The notes beneath the pieces were generated by a model. The model made no database searches and was not told where the DNA came from. It saw only the letters and a program-made list of their open reading frames with translations. Made by a program: the position numbers and the translations under genes. Below are positions 1 through 8,870 of a stretch of 64,000 nucleotides of DNA, piece by piece (the stretch's first letter is position 1; every line of letters begins with the position of its first letter). This DNA comes from Rhodobacter sp. CZR27 (GTDB lineage Bacteria; Pseudomonadota; Alphaproteobacteria; Rhodobacterales; Rhodobacteraceae), in the NCBI RefSeq assembly GCF_002407205.1, contig NZ_CP023548.1, forward strand, positions 1,016,501 to 1,080,500. The letters are read 5' to 3'.

Positions 1-323
1 ACCATCGTGACCTTCGCGCCGCCGAGCGTCACCGTTCCGCCCTTGTTGAAGCCGATGCCGTCGATGCCCTCCTTCTCCTGCCACCAGGTCACGAGGTCGT
101 AGATGCCGACGACGGGAATGGCGAGCTTCTTCGCGATCTGCACGGTATCGCCCGAATGGTCGCCGTGACCGTGGGTCAGGAGCAGGTGCGTGGCGCCCTG
201 CAGCGCCTCGTCGCGCCGTTCGGCCGGAAAGAGCGGGTTGCCGGTGAGCCAGGGATCGACGAGCAGCACGGCCTGTTCGATCTCGATGCGGAAGCCGGAA
301 TGGCCAAGCCAGGTGATCTTCAT
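1..323 (-). CDS. Metal-dependent hydrolase, UPF0173/YtkL type (5' part only)
   Basis: The gene starts at 323 on the minus strand and runs off the left edge, so only the first 107 codons are visible. The N-terminus (MKITWLGHSGF) and the metal-binding motif THGHGDH (His51, His53, Asp55, His56) are those of the metallo-beta-lactamase fold, and the whole reads like the UPF0173 family of small hydrolases (about 230 residues when complete). An AAGGAGT ribosome site lies 5 nt before the ATG. It diverges from gatC across a gap of about 225 bp. The substrate of this family is not established, so only the fold can be called. Confidence 0.85.
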   Translation of the reverse strand, partial: MKITWLGHSGFRIEIEQAVLLVDPWLTGNPLFPAERRDEALQGATHLLLTHGHGDHSGDTVQIAKKLAIPVVGIYDLVTWWQEKEGIDGIGFNKGGTVTLGGAKVTM

Positions 324-549
324 GCGAACTCCTTGTGAGGGGGCAGGCTGACCGCAGTCTAGAACAAAGCCGTGCCGAGGAAACGGATGGCTTGGCGCAC
401 CCAGGCGGTCCTTGGGCGTGCTGGCGGTCTCCCGCTCGCGTCCTCGCACCGTTCGTTCCGTCTCGGGCCCGTGCGCAGGGCGCGGGCACATGCTTGCAGC
501 GGCGGGTGCGCGTCGCTAAACGGAGCCCGAACACAAAGCGGAGAAGACC

Positions 550-837
550 ATGTCGATCGACATCGAGACCGCGCGGCGGGTGGCGCATCTCGCGCGGATC
601 CGCGTGGACGAGGCGGATCTGCCGGCACTGGCCGGCGAGCTTTCGGGCATCCTGACCTTCATGGAGCAGCTGAACGAGGTGAATGTCGAGGGCATCGAGC
701 CGATGACCTCGGTCACGCCGATGCGGCTCAAGCGCCGCGCCGACGTGGTGACGGATGGCAACATGCAGGAGAAGGTGCTGTCGAACGCGCCCGACGCCCG
801 CGAGGGCTTCTTCGCCGTGCCGAAGGTGGTGGAATGA
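550..837 (+). CDS. gatC: Asp-tRNA(Asn)/Glu-tRNA(Gln) amidotransferase subunit C
   Basis: This 95-residue protein matches GatC in length and pattern: [17 protein letters not shown] at the start, a central [19 protein letters not shown] segment and a C-terminal FFAVPKVVE. GatC wraps around GatA and stabilises the GatCAB complex, which converts mischarged Glu-tRNA(Gln) or Asp-tRNA(Asn) to the amide form in the cytoplasm. GGAGAAGACC precedes the ATG. The stop overlaps the gatA start by 4 nt (ATGA), so the two are translationally coupled. gatB is not in the window. Confidence 0.97.
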   Translation: MSIDIETARRVAHLARIRVDEADLPALAGELSGILTFMEQLNEVNVEGIEPMTSVTPMRLKRRADVVTDGNMQEKVLSNAPDAREGFFAVPKVVE

Positions 838-2309
838 ACGCGAACGAACTGACGATCGCCGATGCCCGCGACGCGCTGGCCAGGGGCGAGCTTTCGGCGG
901 TGGACCTGACCATGGCCTGCCTGACCGCCATCGACGCAGGCACGCCGCTCAACGCCTTCGTCCACCTGACGCCCGAGATCGCGCTGGATCAGGCGCGCGC
1001 CGCCGACGCCCGCCGCGGCGAGGGAGCAGGGGCGCTCAACGGCATTCCGCTGGGGATCAAGGATCTGTTCTGCACGAAGGGCGTCGCGTCGCAGGCGGCC
1101 TCGAACATCCTGAAGGGCTTCAGGCCGGAATACGAGTCGACCGTCACCTCGAAGCTCTTCGAGGCGGGCGCGGTGATGCTCGGTAAGCTGAACATGGACG
1201 AGTTCGCCATGGGCTCGTCGAACGAGACCTCGTGCTATGGCGATGCGGTGAACCCGTGGAAGGTCGATGACCGGAAGCTGACGCCGGGCGGATCGTCGGG
1301 CGGCTCGGCCGCGGCGGTGGCCGCAGACCTCTGCCTCGGCGCCACGGGAACCGACACCGGCGGCTCGATCCGGCAACCGGCGGCCTTCACCGGCATCGTG
1401 GGGATCAAGCCGACCTATGGCCGCGTCTCGCGCTGGGGGATCGTGGCTTTCGCCTCGTCGCTCGACCAGGCCGGGCCGATGACCAAGACGGTGCGCGATT
1501 CGGCGATCCTTCTGGGCGCGATGGCCGGGCACGACCCGAAGGATTCGACCTCCGCCGACATTCCGGTGCCGGACTTCGAGGCCGCGCTGACCGGCGACAT
1601 CCGCGGCAAGAAGATCGGCATCCCGCGTGAATACCGCATGGACGGGATGCCCGCCGAGATCGAGGCGCTCTGGCAGAAGGGCCGCGAGATGCTGGCCGAT
1701 GCCGGGGCCGAGATCGTGGACATCTCGCTTCCGCACACGAAATACGCGCTGCCGGCGTATTACGTGATCGCCCCGGCCGAGGCGTCCTCGAACCTCGCGC
1801 GCTATGATGGCGTGCGCTACGGTCACCGGGCGAAGCTGGGGCAGGGCGACGGCATCGTCGACATGTATGAGAAGACCCGCGCCGAGGGCTTCGGCAAGGA
1901 GGTCCAGCGCCGGGTGATGATCGGCACCTACGTGCTCTCGGCCGGCTTCTACGACGCCTACTACAACCGGGCGCGCAAGGTGCGCGCGCTGATCAAGCGC
2001 GACTTCGACCGCGTCTTCGCCGAGGGGATCGACGCGATCCTGACGCCGGCCACGCCGTCCTCGGCCTTCGGTCTGGGCGAGATGGCCAATGCGGACCCGG
2101 TCGAGATGTATCTCAACGACGTCTTCACCGTGACGGTGAACCTTGCCGGGCTGCCGGGGATCTCGGTGCCGGTCGGGCTCGACTCCAAGGGCCTGCCGCT
2201 CGGGCTGCAACTGATCGGGAGGCCTTGGGACGAGGCGGGGCTGCTCAATCACGCCCATGTGCTCGAACGGGCCGCGGGCTTTGTGGCCAAGCCCGCGAAA
2301 TGGTGGTAA
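834..2309 (+). CDS. gatA: Asp-tRNA(Asn)/Glu-tRNA(Gln) amidotransferase subunit A
   Basis: GatA is the glutaminase subunit of GatCAB; it releases ammonia from glutamine and channels it to GatB. The 491-residue product has the amidase signature with the Ser-cisSer-Lys triad visible at Lys76 ([10 protein letters not shown]), Ser154 (GGSSGGSAA) and Ser178 ([10 protein letters not shown]). The length is normal. The ATG at 834 overlaps the gatC stop. The same frame is open well upstream, but that part overlaps gatC in another frame and has no protein similarity, so 834 is chosen. Confidence 0.97.
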   Translation: MNANELTIADARDALARGELSAVDLTMACLTAIDAGTPLNAFVHLTPEIALDQARAADARRGEGAGALNGIPLGIKDLFCTKGVASQAASNILKGFRPEYESTVTSKLFEAGAVMLGKLNMDEFAMGSSNETSCYGDAVNPWKVDDRKLTPGGSSGGSAAAVAADLCLGATGTDTGGSIRQPAAFTGIVGIKPTYGRVSRWGIVAFASSLDQAGPMTKTVRDSAILLGAMAGHDPKDSTSADIPVPDFEAALTGDIRGKKIGIPREYRMDGMPAEIEALWQKGREMLADAGAEIVDISLPHTKYALPAYYVIAPAEASSNLARYDGVRYGHRAKLGQGDGIVDMYEKTRAEGFGKEVQRRVMIGTYVLSAGFYDAYYNRARKVRALIKRDFDRVFAEGIDAILTPATPSSAFGLGEMANADPVEMYLNDVFTVTVNLAGLPGISVPVGLDSKGLPLGLQLIGRPWDEAGLLNHAHVLERAAGFVAKPAKWW

Positions 2310-2344
2310 GGGCGCCGACGATCATGCCTCGTGGAATTGAAGTC

Positions 2345-3136
2345 ATGCGTGCGTCCGCCGGTCTGCTGCTCGTTCTTGCCACTGCCGCCTGCCAGCCGGC
2401 CGTGCCGGCGTCGGGCGTGGGCTTCGAGGACTACTCGACCTACCTGCACCGCCGCGAGGCGGAGCTTGCCGGGACCGGCGGTGGTGTCACGCCGATGGCG
2501 TCCGCGCCCGTGGTGCCGACGCAGCCGCAGTTCTCCACCGAGGTGATCGGTTCGGCGATCGATGCGGCGGATGCCGGCACGGCGGCGACGCCTCTGCCGG
2601 GCGCCGGGGCAACCTTCGGCTCCGCCGCCGCCCCGGGCTATGGCGCGCCGGGTGCCCTGCCTCCGGCCGATCCCGCCCTTGCCGGCAGCCGCCCGCGCGG
2701 CAACGCGCCGATGGGCATTCGCGAGGAGACGGGCGAGATGGCCGGTGCCCATACCGGCATCTCGGACGAGAACGACTTCAACGCCGTCTCGGCCCGCCGC
2801 ACCATCCAGAGCGACGCCGAGCTCATGGCGCAGAACCGGGCGAACTATACGGTGATCGCGCCGCAGCCGGTGCCGCAGCGCGCGGGCGGCGACGGGCCGA
2901 ACATCGTCGGCTTCGCGCTGTCGACCAGTCACATGCCGGGCACGAAGATGTACAAGCGCTCGGCGCTGCAGCTGAAGGACCCGGCCTCGGCCTGCGCCAA
3001 GTTCGCCTCGCCGGACCTCGCCCAGCAGGCGTTCCTGTCGGCGGGCGGCCCGGACCGCGACCGCAAGGGGCTCGATCCGGATGGCGACGGCTTCGCCTGC
3101 GGCTGGGATCCCCGGCCGTTCCGCGCCGTCCGCTGA
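2345..3136 (+). CDS. Putative lipoprotein with C-terminal Excalibur-like calcium-binding motif
   Basis: The product (263 residues) begins with a hydrophobic leader ending in LATAAC, with Cys16 as a possible lipidation site, so it is probably exported and may be lipid-anchored. The middle (about residues 40-190) is low-complexity and rich in Ala, Pro and Gly, probably an extended linker. The C-terminus holds DPDGDGFACGWDP, an Excalibur/EF-hand-like loop with a conserved Cys. An in-frame ATG at 2324 would add seven residues before the leader; 2345 gives the better signal sequence. It sits 3 nt before the amidase gene, suggesting a shared envelope role. The exact function is unknown. Confidence 0.72.
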   Translation: MRASAGLLLVLATAACQPAVPASGVGFEDYSTYLHRREAELAGTGGGVTPMASAPVVPTQPQFSTEVIGSAIDAADAGTAATPLPGAGATFGSAAAPGYGAPGALPPADPALAGSRPRGNAPMGIREETGEMAGAHTGISDENDFNAVSARRTIQSDAELMAQNRANYTVIAPQPVPQRAGGDGPNIVGFALSTSHMPGTKMYKRSALQLKDPASACAKFASPDLAQQAFLSAGGPDRDRKGLDPDGDGFACGWDPRPFRAVR

Positions 3137-3139
3137 CGG

Positions 3140-3799
3140 GTGAGCCTGTCGCCGAACTGCGGGCCGCGGCGCGGAGGCGCCAGGCCCGACATGGTGGTGA
3201 TCCATTACACCGCGATGGCCAGCGCCGAGGCCGCGCGCGAGCGGCTCTGCGATCCCGCGGCCGAGGTCTCGGCGCATTGGCTGATCTCGGAACGGGGCGA
3301 GGTGCTGGCGCTGGTTCCCGAGGATCTGCGCGCCTGGCATGCCGGCGCAGGGGCCTGGGGTGCGGTGACGGATGTCAACTCGCGCTCCATCGGGATCGAA
3401 CTCGCGAACCTCGGCGACCGGCCGTTCGCCGAGCCGCAGATGGCGGCGCTGGAGCGGCTGCTGGAAGGCATCCTCGTGCGCTGGCAGATCGCACCGGAGC
3501 GTGTCATCGCCCATTCCGACATGGCGCCCGAGCGCAAGTGCGATCCCGGCCCCCGCTTCGACTGGCGGCGTCTGGCGCTGTCGGGTCTTGCGGTCTGGCC
3601 GTCGGAGCGCGAGCCGGCCGACTTCCATGCCTCGCTCCGCGCCTTCGGCTACCCGCAGGCCGCGCCCGATGCGCTGCTGCGGGCATTCCGGCTGCGCTTC
3701 CGCCCCTGGGCGAGGGGGCCGCAGGATGCGACCGATGCAGCCTTGGCCGCCGATCTCGCCAAGCGCTTCCCGGTTGACGCGCCGGGGGCAGCGGCGTAA
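3140..3799 (+). CDS. N-acetylmuramoyl-L-alanine amidase (amidase_2 family)
   Basis: This zinc amidase should cleave the bond between MurNAc and L-Ala in peptidoglycan or its fragments. Zinc ligands are visible as His22 (VVIHYTA) and in AHSDMAPERKCDPG, and IGIELAN is the family core. After the catalytic domain (about 1-160) is a short region ending the protein at 219 residues that resembles the helical peptidoglycan-binding tail of AmiD-type enzymes. No signal peptide is evident. The start is GTG at 3140, 3 nt after the lipoprotein stop. It could be an AmpD-like recycling enzyme or an AmiD homologue; the tail favours the latter. Confidence 0.9.
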   Translation: MSLSPNCGPRRGGARPDMVVIHYTAMASAEAARERLCDPAAEVSAHWLISERGEVLALVPEDLRAWHAGAGAWGAVTDVNSRSIGIELANLGDRPFAEPQMAALERLLEGILVRWQIAPERVIAHSDMAPERKCDPGPRFDWRRLALSGLAVWPSEREPADFHASLRAFGYPQAAPDALLRAFRLRFRPWARGPQDATDAALAADLAKRFPVDAPGAAA

Positions 3800-3805
3800 T
3801 CCCGC

Positions 3806-4210
3806 TTCCGTGCGGATGGCCGGATGACCGCGAGCCCCTTGGGGCGCGAGGAAAGTCCGGACTCCATGAGACAAGGGTGCCGGGTAACGCCCGGCCGGGG
3901 CAACCCGAGGGAAAGCGCCACAGAGAACAGACCGCCCCACCGGCCTTCGGGCCCGGGGCAAGGGTGAAACGGTGGGGCAAGAGCCCACCGCGGGACTGGC
4001 AACAGGACCGGCACGGCAAGCCCCACCCGGAGCAATGCCGAATAGGGGTTCCGCGCGGGCTGATCCTTCGGGATATCGCCGCAGGGAAGTCTCAGCCCGA
4101 GGAACCCGGGTTGGCAGCTCGATCCCGTCGGCAACGGCGGGGCCAGAGGAATGGTCATCGAAGGGGGCAACCCCGGAACAGAATCCGGCTTACAGGCCGT
4201 CCGCACGTTC
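3806..4210 (+). ncRNA. rnpB: RNase P RNA, class A
   Basis: The conserved 5' core GAGGAAAGTCCGGACTCC lies at about 3848-3865 and the conserved 3' core AGAATCCGGCTTACAGGCC at about 4180-4198. The terminal P1 helix can be drawn: GTGCGGATGGCC at 3810-3821 pairs with GGCCGTCCGCAC at 4195-4206. The total of about 400 nt is normal for this ribozyme, which removes 5' leaders from pre-tRNA. It lies just after the amidase gene and converges on the minus-strand CoA ligase operon, whose terminator is immediately beyond it. Confidence 0.95.
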
Positions 4211-4213
4211 GAG

Positions 4214-4238
4214 AAAAAGGCCCGGCCACCGGCCGGGC
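4214..4238 (-). terminator. Intrinsic terminator of the ABC transporter/CoA ligase operon
   Basis: An 8-bp perfect stem (4220-4227 with 4231-4238, 3-nt loop) is followed on the minus strand by a run of five T (4218-4214). It lies about 60 nt past the stop of the PaaK-like gene and ends the minus-strand operon that begins at 12.9 kb. The stem may also help define the 3' end of the convergent rnpB transcript. Confidence 0.8.
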
Positions 4239-4297
4239 AGGGGATCGAGGCACAGGAACCCCCCAAGCAGTGCCTCGACGTCTTTCCAACCCGAGCC

Positions 4298-5512
4298 TCA
4301 ACCGTAGGTGCGGCGGTCCTCGATCACCTTGCCGTCATTGGGCAGCGTGCCCGGCGTCACGATCTCGATCCGCCCGCGCAGCTTCAGCGCCTCGAGCACC
4401 GAGGCTTCGTAGACCGCCGGATTGGTGGCGCGGCTCTCGATCTGCACCGTCATCGCGTCCATCTCGCCCTCGCGGGTGGCGATCACGCGGGCGCGGCTGA
4501 CCTCGGAATGGCGGGCGACGAGGTCGGCCACCTGTTCCGGGCGGACGAACATGCCCTTGATCTTTGTGGTCTGGTCCGCGCGTCCCATCCAGCCGCGGAT
4601 GCGCCGGTTGGTCCGGCCGCAGGGGCTGGCGCCCGGCATGATCGCGGACAGGTCGCCGGTCGCGAAGCGCACCAGCGGGTAGTCGCGGTTCAGCGTCGTC
4701 ACCACGACCTCGCCCACCTCGCCCTCGGGCACCGGATCGCCTGTGCCGGGTCGGACGATCTCGACCAGCACGCCCTCGTCGAGGATCATCCCCTCCATCG
4801 CCTCGCTCTCGTAGGCGATGTTGCCAAGGTCGGCGGTGGCGTAGCATTGCAGGGTGAGGATGCCGCGGTCGGCGTATTCCTTGCGCAGGCTGGGGAAGAG
4901 CGCACCCCCGCCGACTGCGGCGCGGGTGATCTTCAGCCGCTCGCCCAACTCCTCCGCGCGGTCGAGGATGACCTTGAGGTAGTCCGGCGTGCCGGCATAG
5001 GCGGTGGTGCCCACGTCGGCCGCAGCGCGCACCTGAAGGTCGGTCTGGCCGGTGCCGGCCGGCAGCACGCGGGCGCCGACGGCGCGGGCCCCGGATTCGA
5101 AGATCATGCCCGCCGGCGTCAGGTGATAGCCGAAGCAGTTCTGCACGATGTCCGCCGGGCCCACGCCGCATGCATGGAGGAACCGCCCCATCCGCCACCA
5201 ATCGGGCGTGGTGCGGCCGATCTCGTAGATCGGGCCCGGGGACTGGAAGATGTGCTCGAAGGCGCCGCCCTCCGGGGTGAAGCCGCCGAGCGGCGGATGC
5301 GTCTTCTGCGCCGCTGTCAGGTCGGCCTTGCGGATCACCGGCAAGGTCGCCAGCGCCTCGACCGAGGTGATGGCCTCCGCGTCCACTCCCGCAAGGCTGG
5401 CCCCCATCGCGGGCGTCGTCATGGCATGGGCGATCAGCCGCGGCAGGTTGCGCGCGACCGAGGCCGCGCGCTCATCGGCCGAACGGGTTTCGAGATCGTC
5501 GTAATGGGTCAT
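4298..5512 (-). CDS. PaaK-like AMP-forming acyl/aryl-CoA ligase with degenerate P-loop
   Basis: This 404-residue protein resembles phenylacetate-CoA ligase. Late adenylation motifs are present: YATADLG near residue 235, RFATGDLS, the hinge segment GWMGRADQTTKIKGMFVRP, and a C-terminal Lys in NDGKVIEDRR. The Gly/Ser/Thr-rich ATP-binding loop, usually like SSGTTGKP, reads FQSPGPIYEIGRT instead. The start at 5512 has GGAGAGG 6 nt upstream and avoids an unconserved nine-residue extension. It is the last gene of the operon, 14 nt after livF. The likely role is CoA activation of the acid imported by the transporter; the substrate is unknown. Confidence 0.8.
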   Translation of the reverse strand: MTHYDDLETRSADERAASVARNLPRLIAHAMTTPAMGASLAGVDAEAITSVEALATLPVIRKADLTAAQKTHPPLGGFTPEGGAFEHIFQSPGPIYEIGRTTPDWWRMGRFLHACGVGPADIVQNCFGYHLTPAGMIFESGARAVGARVLPAGTGQTDLQVRAAADVGTTAYAGTPDYLKVILDRAEELGERLKITRAAVGGGALFPSLRKEYADRGILTLQCYATADLGNIAYESEAMEGMILDEGVLVEIVRPGTGDPVPEGEVGEVVVTTLNRDYPLVRFATGDLSAIMPGASPCGRTNRRIRGWMGRADQTTKIKGMFVRPEQVADLVARHSEVSRARVIATREGEMDAMTVQIESRATNPAVYEASVLEALKLRGRIEIVTPGTLPNDGKVIEDRRTYG

Positions 5513-5526
5513 CGGCGCCTCTCCCC

Positions 5527-6357
5527 TCACGCCAGCCACCGCTTCCGGCGGCGGTAGGAGCGCACGTCGCGGAACGACTTGCGACCCTTGTCCGACATGC
5601 CGAGGTAGAATTCCTTGACGTCCGGGTTTTCACGCAGCTCCTGCGCGGTGCCCTCCATCACCACCCGGCCGCTTTCGAGGATGTAGCCGGTGTGGGCATA
5701 GCGCAGCGCCACATTGGTGTTCTGCTCGGCCAGAAGGAAGGTCACGCCCTCGCCCTCGTTCACCGCCTTCACGATCTCGAATATCTGTTCGACCAGCTGC
5801 GGCGCGAGGCCCATCGAGGGTTCGTCGAGCAGGATCATCTCGGGCCGGCTCATCAGCGCGCGGCCCATCGCCACCATCTGCTGCTCACCGCCCGAGGTGT
5901 AGCCCGCCTGGCTCTTCCGCCTTTCGCGCAGGCGCGGGAAGTAATTGTAGACCATCTCGAGGTCGTCCTGGATCGCGGCCCGCCCGTCCTTGCGGGTGTA
6001 GGCGCCGGTCAGCAGGTTCTCCTCGACCGTCAGGTGCTCGAAGCAGTGGCGGCCCTCCATCACCTGGATCACGCCGCGTCGCACCAGCGCCGCCGGGTCG
6101 AGGTCCTGCACCCGCTCGCCGCGGTAGAGGATCGAGCCCTTGGTGACCTCGCCGCGCTCGGAATGCAGCAGGTTCGAGATCGCCTTCAGCGTCGTCGTCT
6201 TGCCCGCGCCGTTGCCGCCCAGAAGCGCGGTTATGCCGCCCTTGGGCACGTGCAGGCTCACCCCCTTCAGGACGAGGATGACGTGGTTGTAGATCACCTC
6301 GATGTTGTTGACCTCGAGAAGGGTCTCGGTCTCGGCTCGGGGGCGTTCGTCGAACAT
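5527..6357 (-). CDS. livF: Branched-chain-amino-acid-type ABC transporter, ATP-binding protein LivF
   Basis: This 276-residue ATPase has Walker A GGNGAGKT at residues 47-54, a signature SGGEQQMVAMGRAL and Walker B MILLDEPSMGL. Length and sequence fit LivF, one of two ATPases energising HAAT-family importers at the inner membrane. The C-terminal 25 residues are rich in Arg and Lys and extend past the usual LivF end. A structured gap of 82 nt separates it from livK. The imported substrate need not be an amino acid; two CoA ligases in the operon suggest a carboxylic acid. Confidence 0.93.
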   Translation of the reverse strand: MFDERPRAETETLLEVNNIEVIYNHVILVLKGVSLHVPKGGITALLGGNGAGKTTTLKAISNLLHSERGEVTKGSILYRGERVQDLDPAALVRRGVIQVMEGRHCFEHLTVEENLLTGAYTRKDGRAAIQDDLEMVYNYFPRLRERRKSQAGYTSGGEQQMVAMGRALMSRPEMILLDEPSMGLAPQLVEQIFEIVKAVNEGEGVTFLLAEQNTNVALRYAHTGYILESGRVVMEGTAQELRENPDVKEFYLGMSDKGRKSFRDVRSYRRRKRWLA

Positions 6358-6379
6358 GGGCGTTGCCTCGGCGGGAAAG

Positions 6380-6435
6380 GGGAGGCCCCCGCAGGGCCTC
6401 CCGTCTGGCTGGGGGCGGGGCGCTGCGGCCCCGCC
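6380..6435 (-). other. Tandem hairpins between livK and livF
   Basis: Two perfect inverted repeats fill the livK-livF gap: a 9-bp stem (6380-6388 with 6394-6402, 5-nt loop) and an 8-bp stem (6414-6421 with 6428-6435, 6-nt loop). Neither has a T-run. Such structures after a binding-protein gene often protect the upstream mRNA or lower expression downstream; that role is inferred here. Confidence 0.65.
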
Positions 6436-6439
6436 ATCG

Positions 6440-7729
6440 TCAGTTGCAGCGCTCGGTCAGGCCGGCTTCCTTGGCATAGGCCGCGGAATCCTCGGCCACG
6501 AGCGGCCCGAGAACCTCGTCATCCGGGGCGATCCAGTCCGAGATCAGCGTCCACTTCTTCGCGGTGGCATCCCACTGCTGGATGCGCGCCATGCCCGGAC
6601 CGCCGTGATCCTCGCAGGAGGCGGCGAAGGGCTGGCCGAAGTCGGGCAGGCCCAGCTCGGCCATCCGCGCCTCGGTGATCTCCAGCGCCTCGAAGCCATC
6701 GCGCACCTGTGCCGCGTTCACCTCGGGCGTGCCGGCCAGTTCCTGCGCCTTGCGGATCGCCTCCGAGATCACCATCGCCGCATACATGCCGCGCGAATAG
6801 AGCACGGTGCCCGCGTTCGACCCGTCGCCCGCGGCCTTGCCCGCGTCATGCACATACTGCTTCAGGTCGGCATAGACCGGATAGTCGGCGCCCACGCCAT
6901 GCATGGTCAGCGACTTGTAGCCGTTGGCGCCCGCGCCGGCCGCCTGCACGTCATTCTCCGACCCCGACCACCAGATGCCGATGAAGTTCTCCATCGGGAA
7001 GCGGATGTTCGCGGCTTCCTGGATCGCGACCGAGTTCATCACGCCCCAGCCCCAGAACAGCACGAAGTCCGGCTTCTCGCGGCGCACCTGCAGCCACTGG
7101 CTCTTCTGCTCCTGTCCGGGCGTGTCGATGGGCATGGTCGAGAGGGTGAAGCCGTGCTTCTTCGACAGCTCCTCCAGCGTGCGGATCGGCTCCTTGCCAT
7201 AGGCCGAGTTGTGGTAGAGCAGCGCGATCTTCTTGCCCTCGAGACTGCCGCCGTTCTGGTCGAGCAGGTATTTCACCGCGACCGAGGCGCCGTCCCAGTA
7301 GTTCGCGGGATAGTTGAACACCCATTCGAAGACCTTGCCATTGGCGGCCGAGGTCCGCCCGTAGCCCGGCGTGTAGAGCGTGATGCCGTCGGCCTGCATC
7401 TTCGGGATCAGCTGGTAGGTGATGCCCGTGGACAGCGGGTTGTAGACCAGCGCGCCCGAACCCTTGGTCGCCTCGTAGCACTCCACGCCCTTCTCGGTGT
7501 TGTAGGCGGTCTCGCATTCGGGCGTCTGGACGGTCTGGCCGCCGATGCCGCCGTCACGCTCGTTGAGCAGGGTGAAGTAGTCCTGGAAACCGTCGGCATA
7601 GGGGATGCCGCCGGCAGCGAAGGGGCCTGTGCGGTAGCTGAGGTTCGGCACGACGAGATCCGCCTGCGCCGCACCCGCAACGCCGGCCGCGATGGCCGCC
7701 GCGGCGAGCAGGGTGAAACTCTTTCTCAT
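6440..7729 (-). CDS. livK: Periplasmic substrate-binding protein of the ABC transporter (LivK type)
   Basis: The product (429 residues) has a clear Sec signal peptide with cleavage near AGAAQA-D at residue 23 and then a periplasmic binding protein fold of the branched-chain amino acid type. Recognisable features are a helix-forming GFQDYFTLLNERDGGI segment and a central hinge. At 406 mature residues it is longer than a typical LivK (about 345), like family members that bind aromatic or other carboxylates. It should determine the specificity of the LivKHMGF system. Two hairpins follow the stop. The ligand cannot be named from sequence. Confidence 0.92.
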   Translation of the reverse strand: MRKSFTLLAAAAIAAGVAGAAQADLVVPNLSYRTGPFAAGGIPYADGFQDYFTLLNERDGGIGGQTVQTPECETAYNTEKGVECYEATKGSGALVYNPLSTGITYQLIPKMQADGITLYTPGYGRTSAANGKVFEWVFNYPANYWDGASVAVKYLLDQNGGSLEGKKIALLYHNSAYGKEPIRTLEELSKKHGFTLSTMPIDTPGQEQKSQWLQVRREKPDFVLFWGWGVMNSVAIQEAANIRFPMENFIGIWWSGSENDVQAAGAGANGYKSLTMHGVGADYPVYADLKQYVHDAGKAAGDGSNAGTVLYSRGMYAAMVISEAIRKAQELAGTPEVNAAQVRDGFEALEITEARMAELGLPDFGQPFAASCEDHGGPGMARIQQWDATAKKWTLISDWIAPDDEVLGPLVAEDSAAYAKEAGLTERCN

Positions 7730-7790
7730 GGATACTCCTCCCGTTGATGGATCTGCCGGTTGGCCCGGCGTGGTTCCGGCACGCCCCGCG

Positions 7791-8867
7791 TCAGTGCGGG
7801 AAGGGCCACAGTCGCAGCTTCTCCTTCAGCACCCGCCAGAGCTGCGCGAGCCCATGCGGTTCGACGATGAGGAAGCCGATGATGAGCGCGCCCACGATCA
7901 TCAGCTCGATGTGGGCCGCGAGGTCCGAGGGCCAGCCGAGCCCGCCGACCAGCACGTTCTTCAGGAACACCGGCAGCAGCACCATGAAGGCCGCGCCCGC
8001 AAAGCTGCCGAAGATGCTGCCGAGGCCCCCGATGATGATCATGAAAAGGATGAGGAAGGACTTCTGGATCCCGAAGGCCTCGCCCACTTCCGCCGCGCCG
8101 AGGTAGACCGCGAAGAACAGCGCCCCCGCGATGCCGATGAAGAAGGACGAGACGGCGAAGGCCGAAAGCTTGGTGGTCAGCGGGTTCACGCCGATGATCT
8201 CGGCCGCGATGTCCATGTCGCGGATCGCCATCCACTTCCGCCCGATGGTGCCGCGCGTCAGGTTCCGCGCGATCCAGGCGAGGACGAAGAGGAACGCCGC
8301 GCAGAACAGGTATTTGGCCCAGGCCGGGGTGTTGGCGCCGGTGACGGCAATGCCGAACATCGTGCGCTCGGGCGCGGTGATCTGGCCGGACGCCGAGTAG
8401 TTGTAGAACCACGGCACCTTGTTGAAGAGCCAGACCAGGAAGAACTGCGCGGCAAGCGTGGCGACCGCGAGGTAGAACCCCTTGATCCGCAGCGAGGGCA
8501 GGCCGAACAGCACGCCGACGGCGGCCGTGATCCCTCCGGCCAGGATCACGTGGATCATGATCGGCACATCGGGGAACGAGGTCATCAGCTTGTAGACCGC
8601 ATAGGCCCCCACCGCCATGAAGCCCCCGGTCCCGAGGCTCACCTGCCCGCAGTAGCCGGTCAGGATGTTGAGCCCGATGGCGGCGATGGCGTAGATCACG
8701 AAGGGCACGACGACCGCATTCGCCCAGTAGTCGTTGATGACGAAGGGCAGCACCGCGAACCCCGCGACCAGCGCCACCTGATACCAGAGCCTGTCCCACC
8801 AGATCGGGAAGGTCTGGCTGTCCTGCGCGTAGCTCGTCTTGAACTCGCCTGCCTCACGGTAAAGCAT
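7791..8867 (-). CDS. livM: ABC transporter permease LivM
   Basis: This 358-residue inner-membrane protein has about nine to ten hydrophobic segments and the LivM signature LNILTGYCGQVSLGTGGFMAVGAY (shown in parts: LNILTGYCGQ, then VSLGTGGFMA). The EAA-like loop near the C-terminal third contacts the ATPases. It begins 3 nt after the livH stop, so the two permease subunits are made together. The N-terminal 20 residues are hydrophilic and charged. Confidence 0.93.
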   Translation of the reverse strand: MLYREAGEFKTSYAQDSQTFPIWWDRLWYQVALVAGFAVLPFVINDYWANAVVVPFVIYAIAAIGLNILTGYCGQVSLGTGGFMAVGAYAVYKLMTSFPDVPIMIHVILAGGITAAVGVLFGLPSLRIKGFYLAVATLAAQFFLVWLFNKVPWFYNYSASGQITAPERTMFGIAVTGANTPAWAKYLFCAAFLFVLAWIARNLTRGTIGRKWMAIRDMDIAAEIIGVNPLTTKLSAFAVSSFFIGIAGALFFAVYLGAAEVGEAFGIQKSFLILFMIIIGGLGSIFGSFAGAAFMVLLPVFLKNVLVGGLGWPSDLAAHIELMIVGALIIGFLIVEPHGLAQLWRVLKEKLRLWPFPH

Positions 8868-8870
8868 GGA

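Noticed and set aside
516..2258. Minus-strand frame of 580 codons opposite gatCA
   Set aside because: gatC and gatA are unmistakable on the other strand; the antisense protein has no recognisable features.
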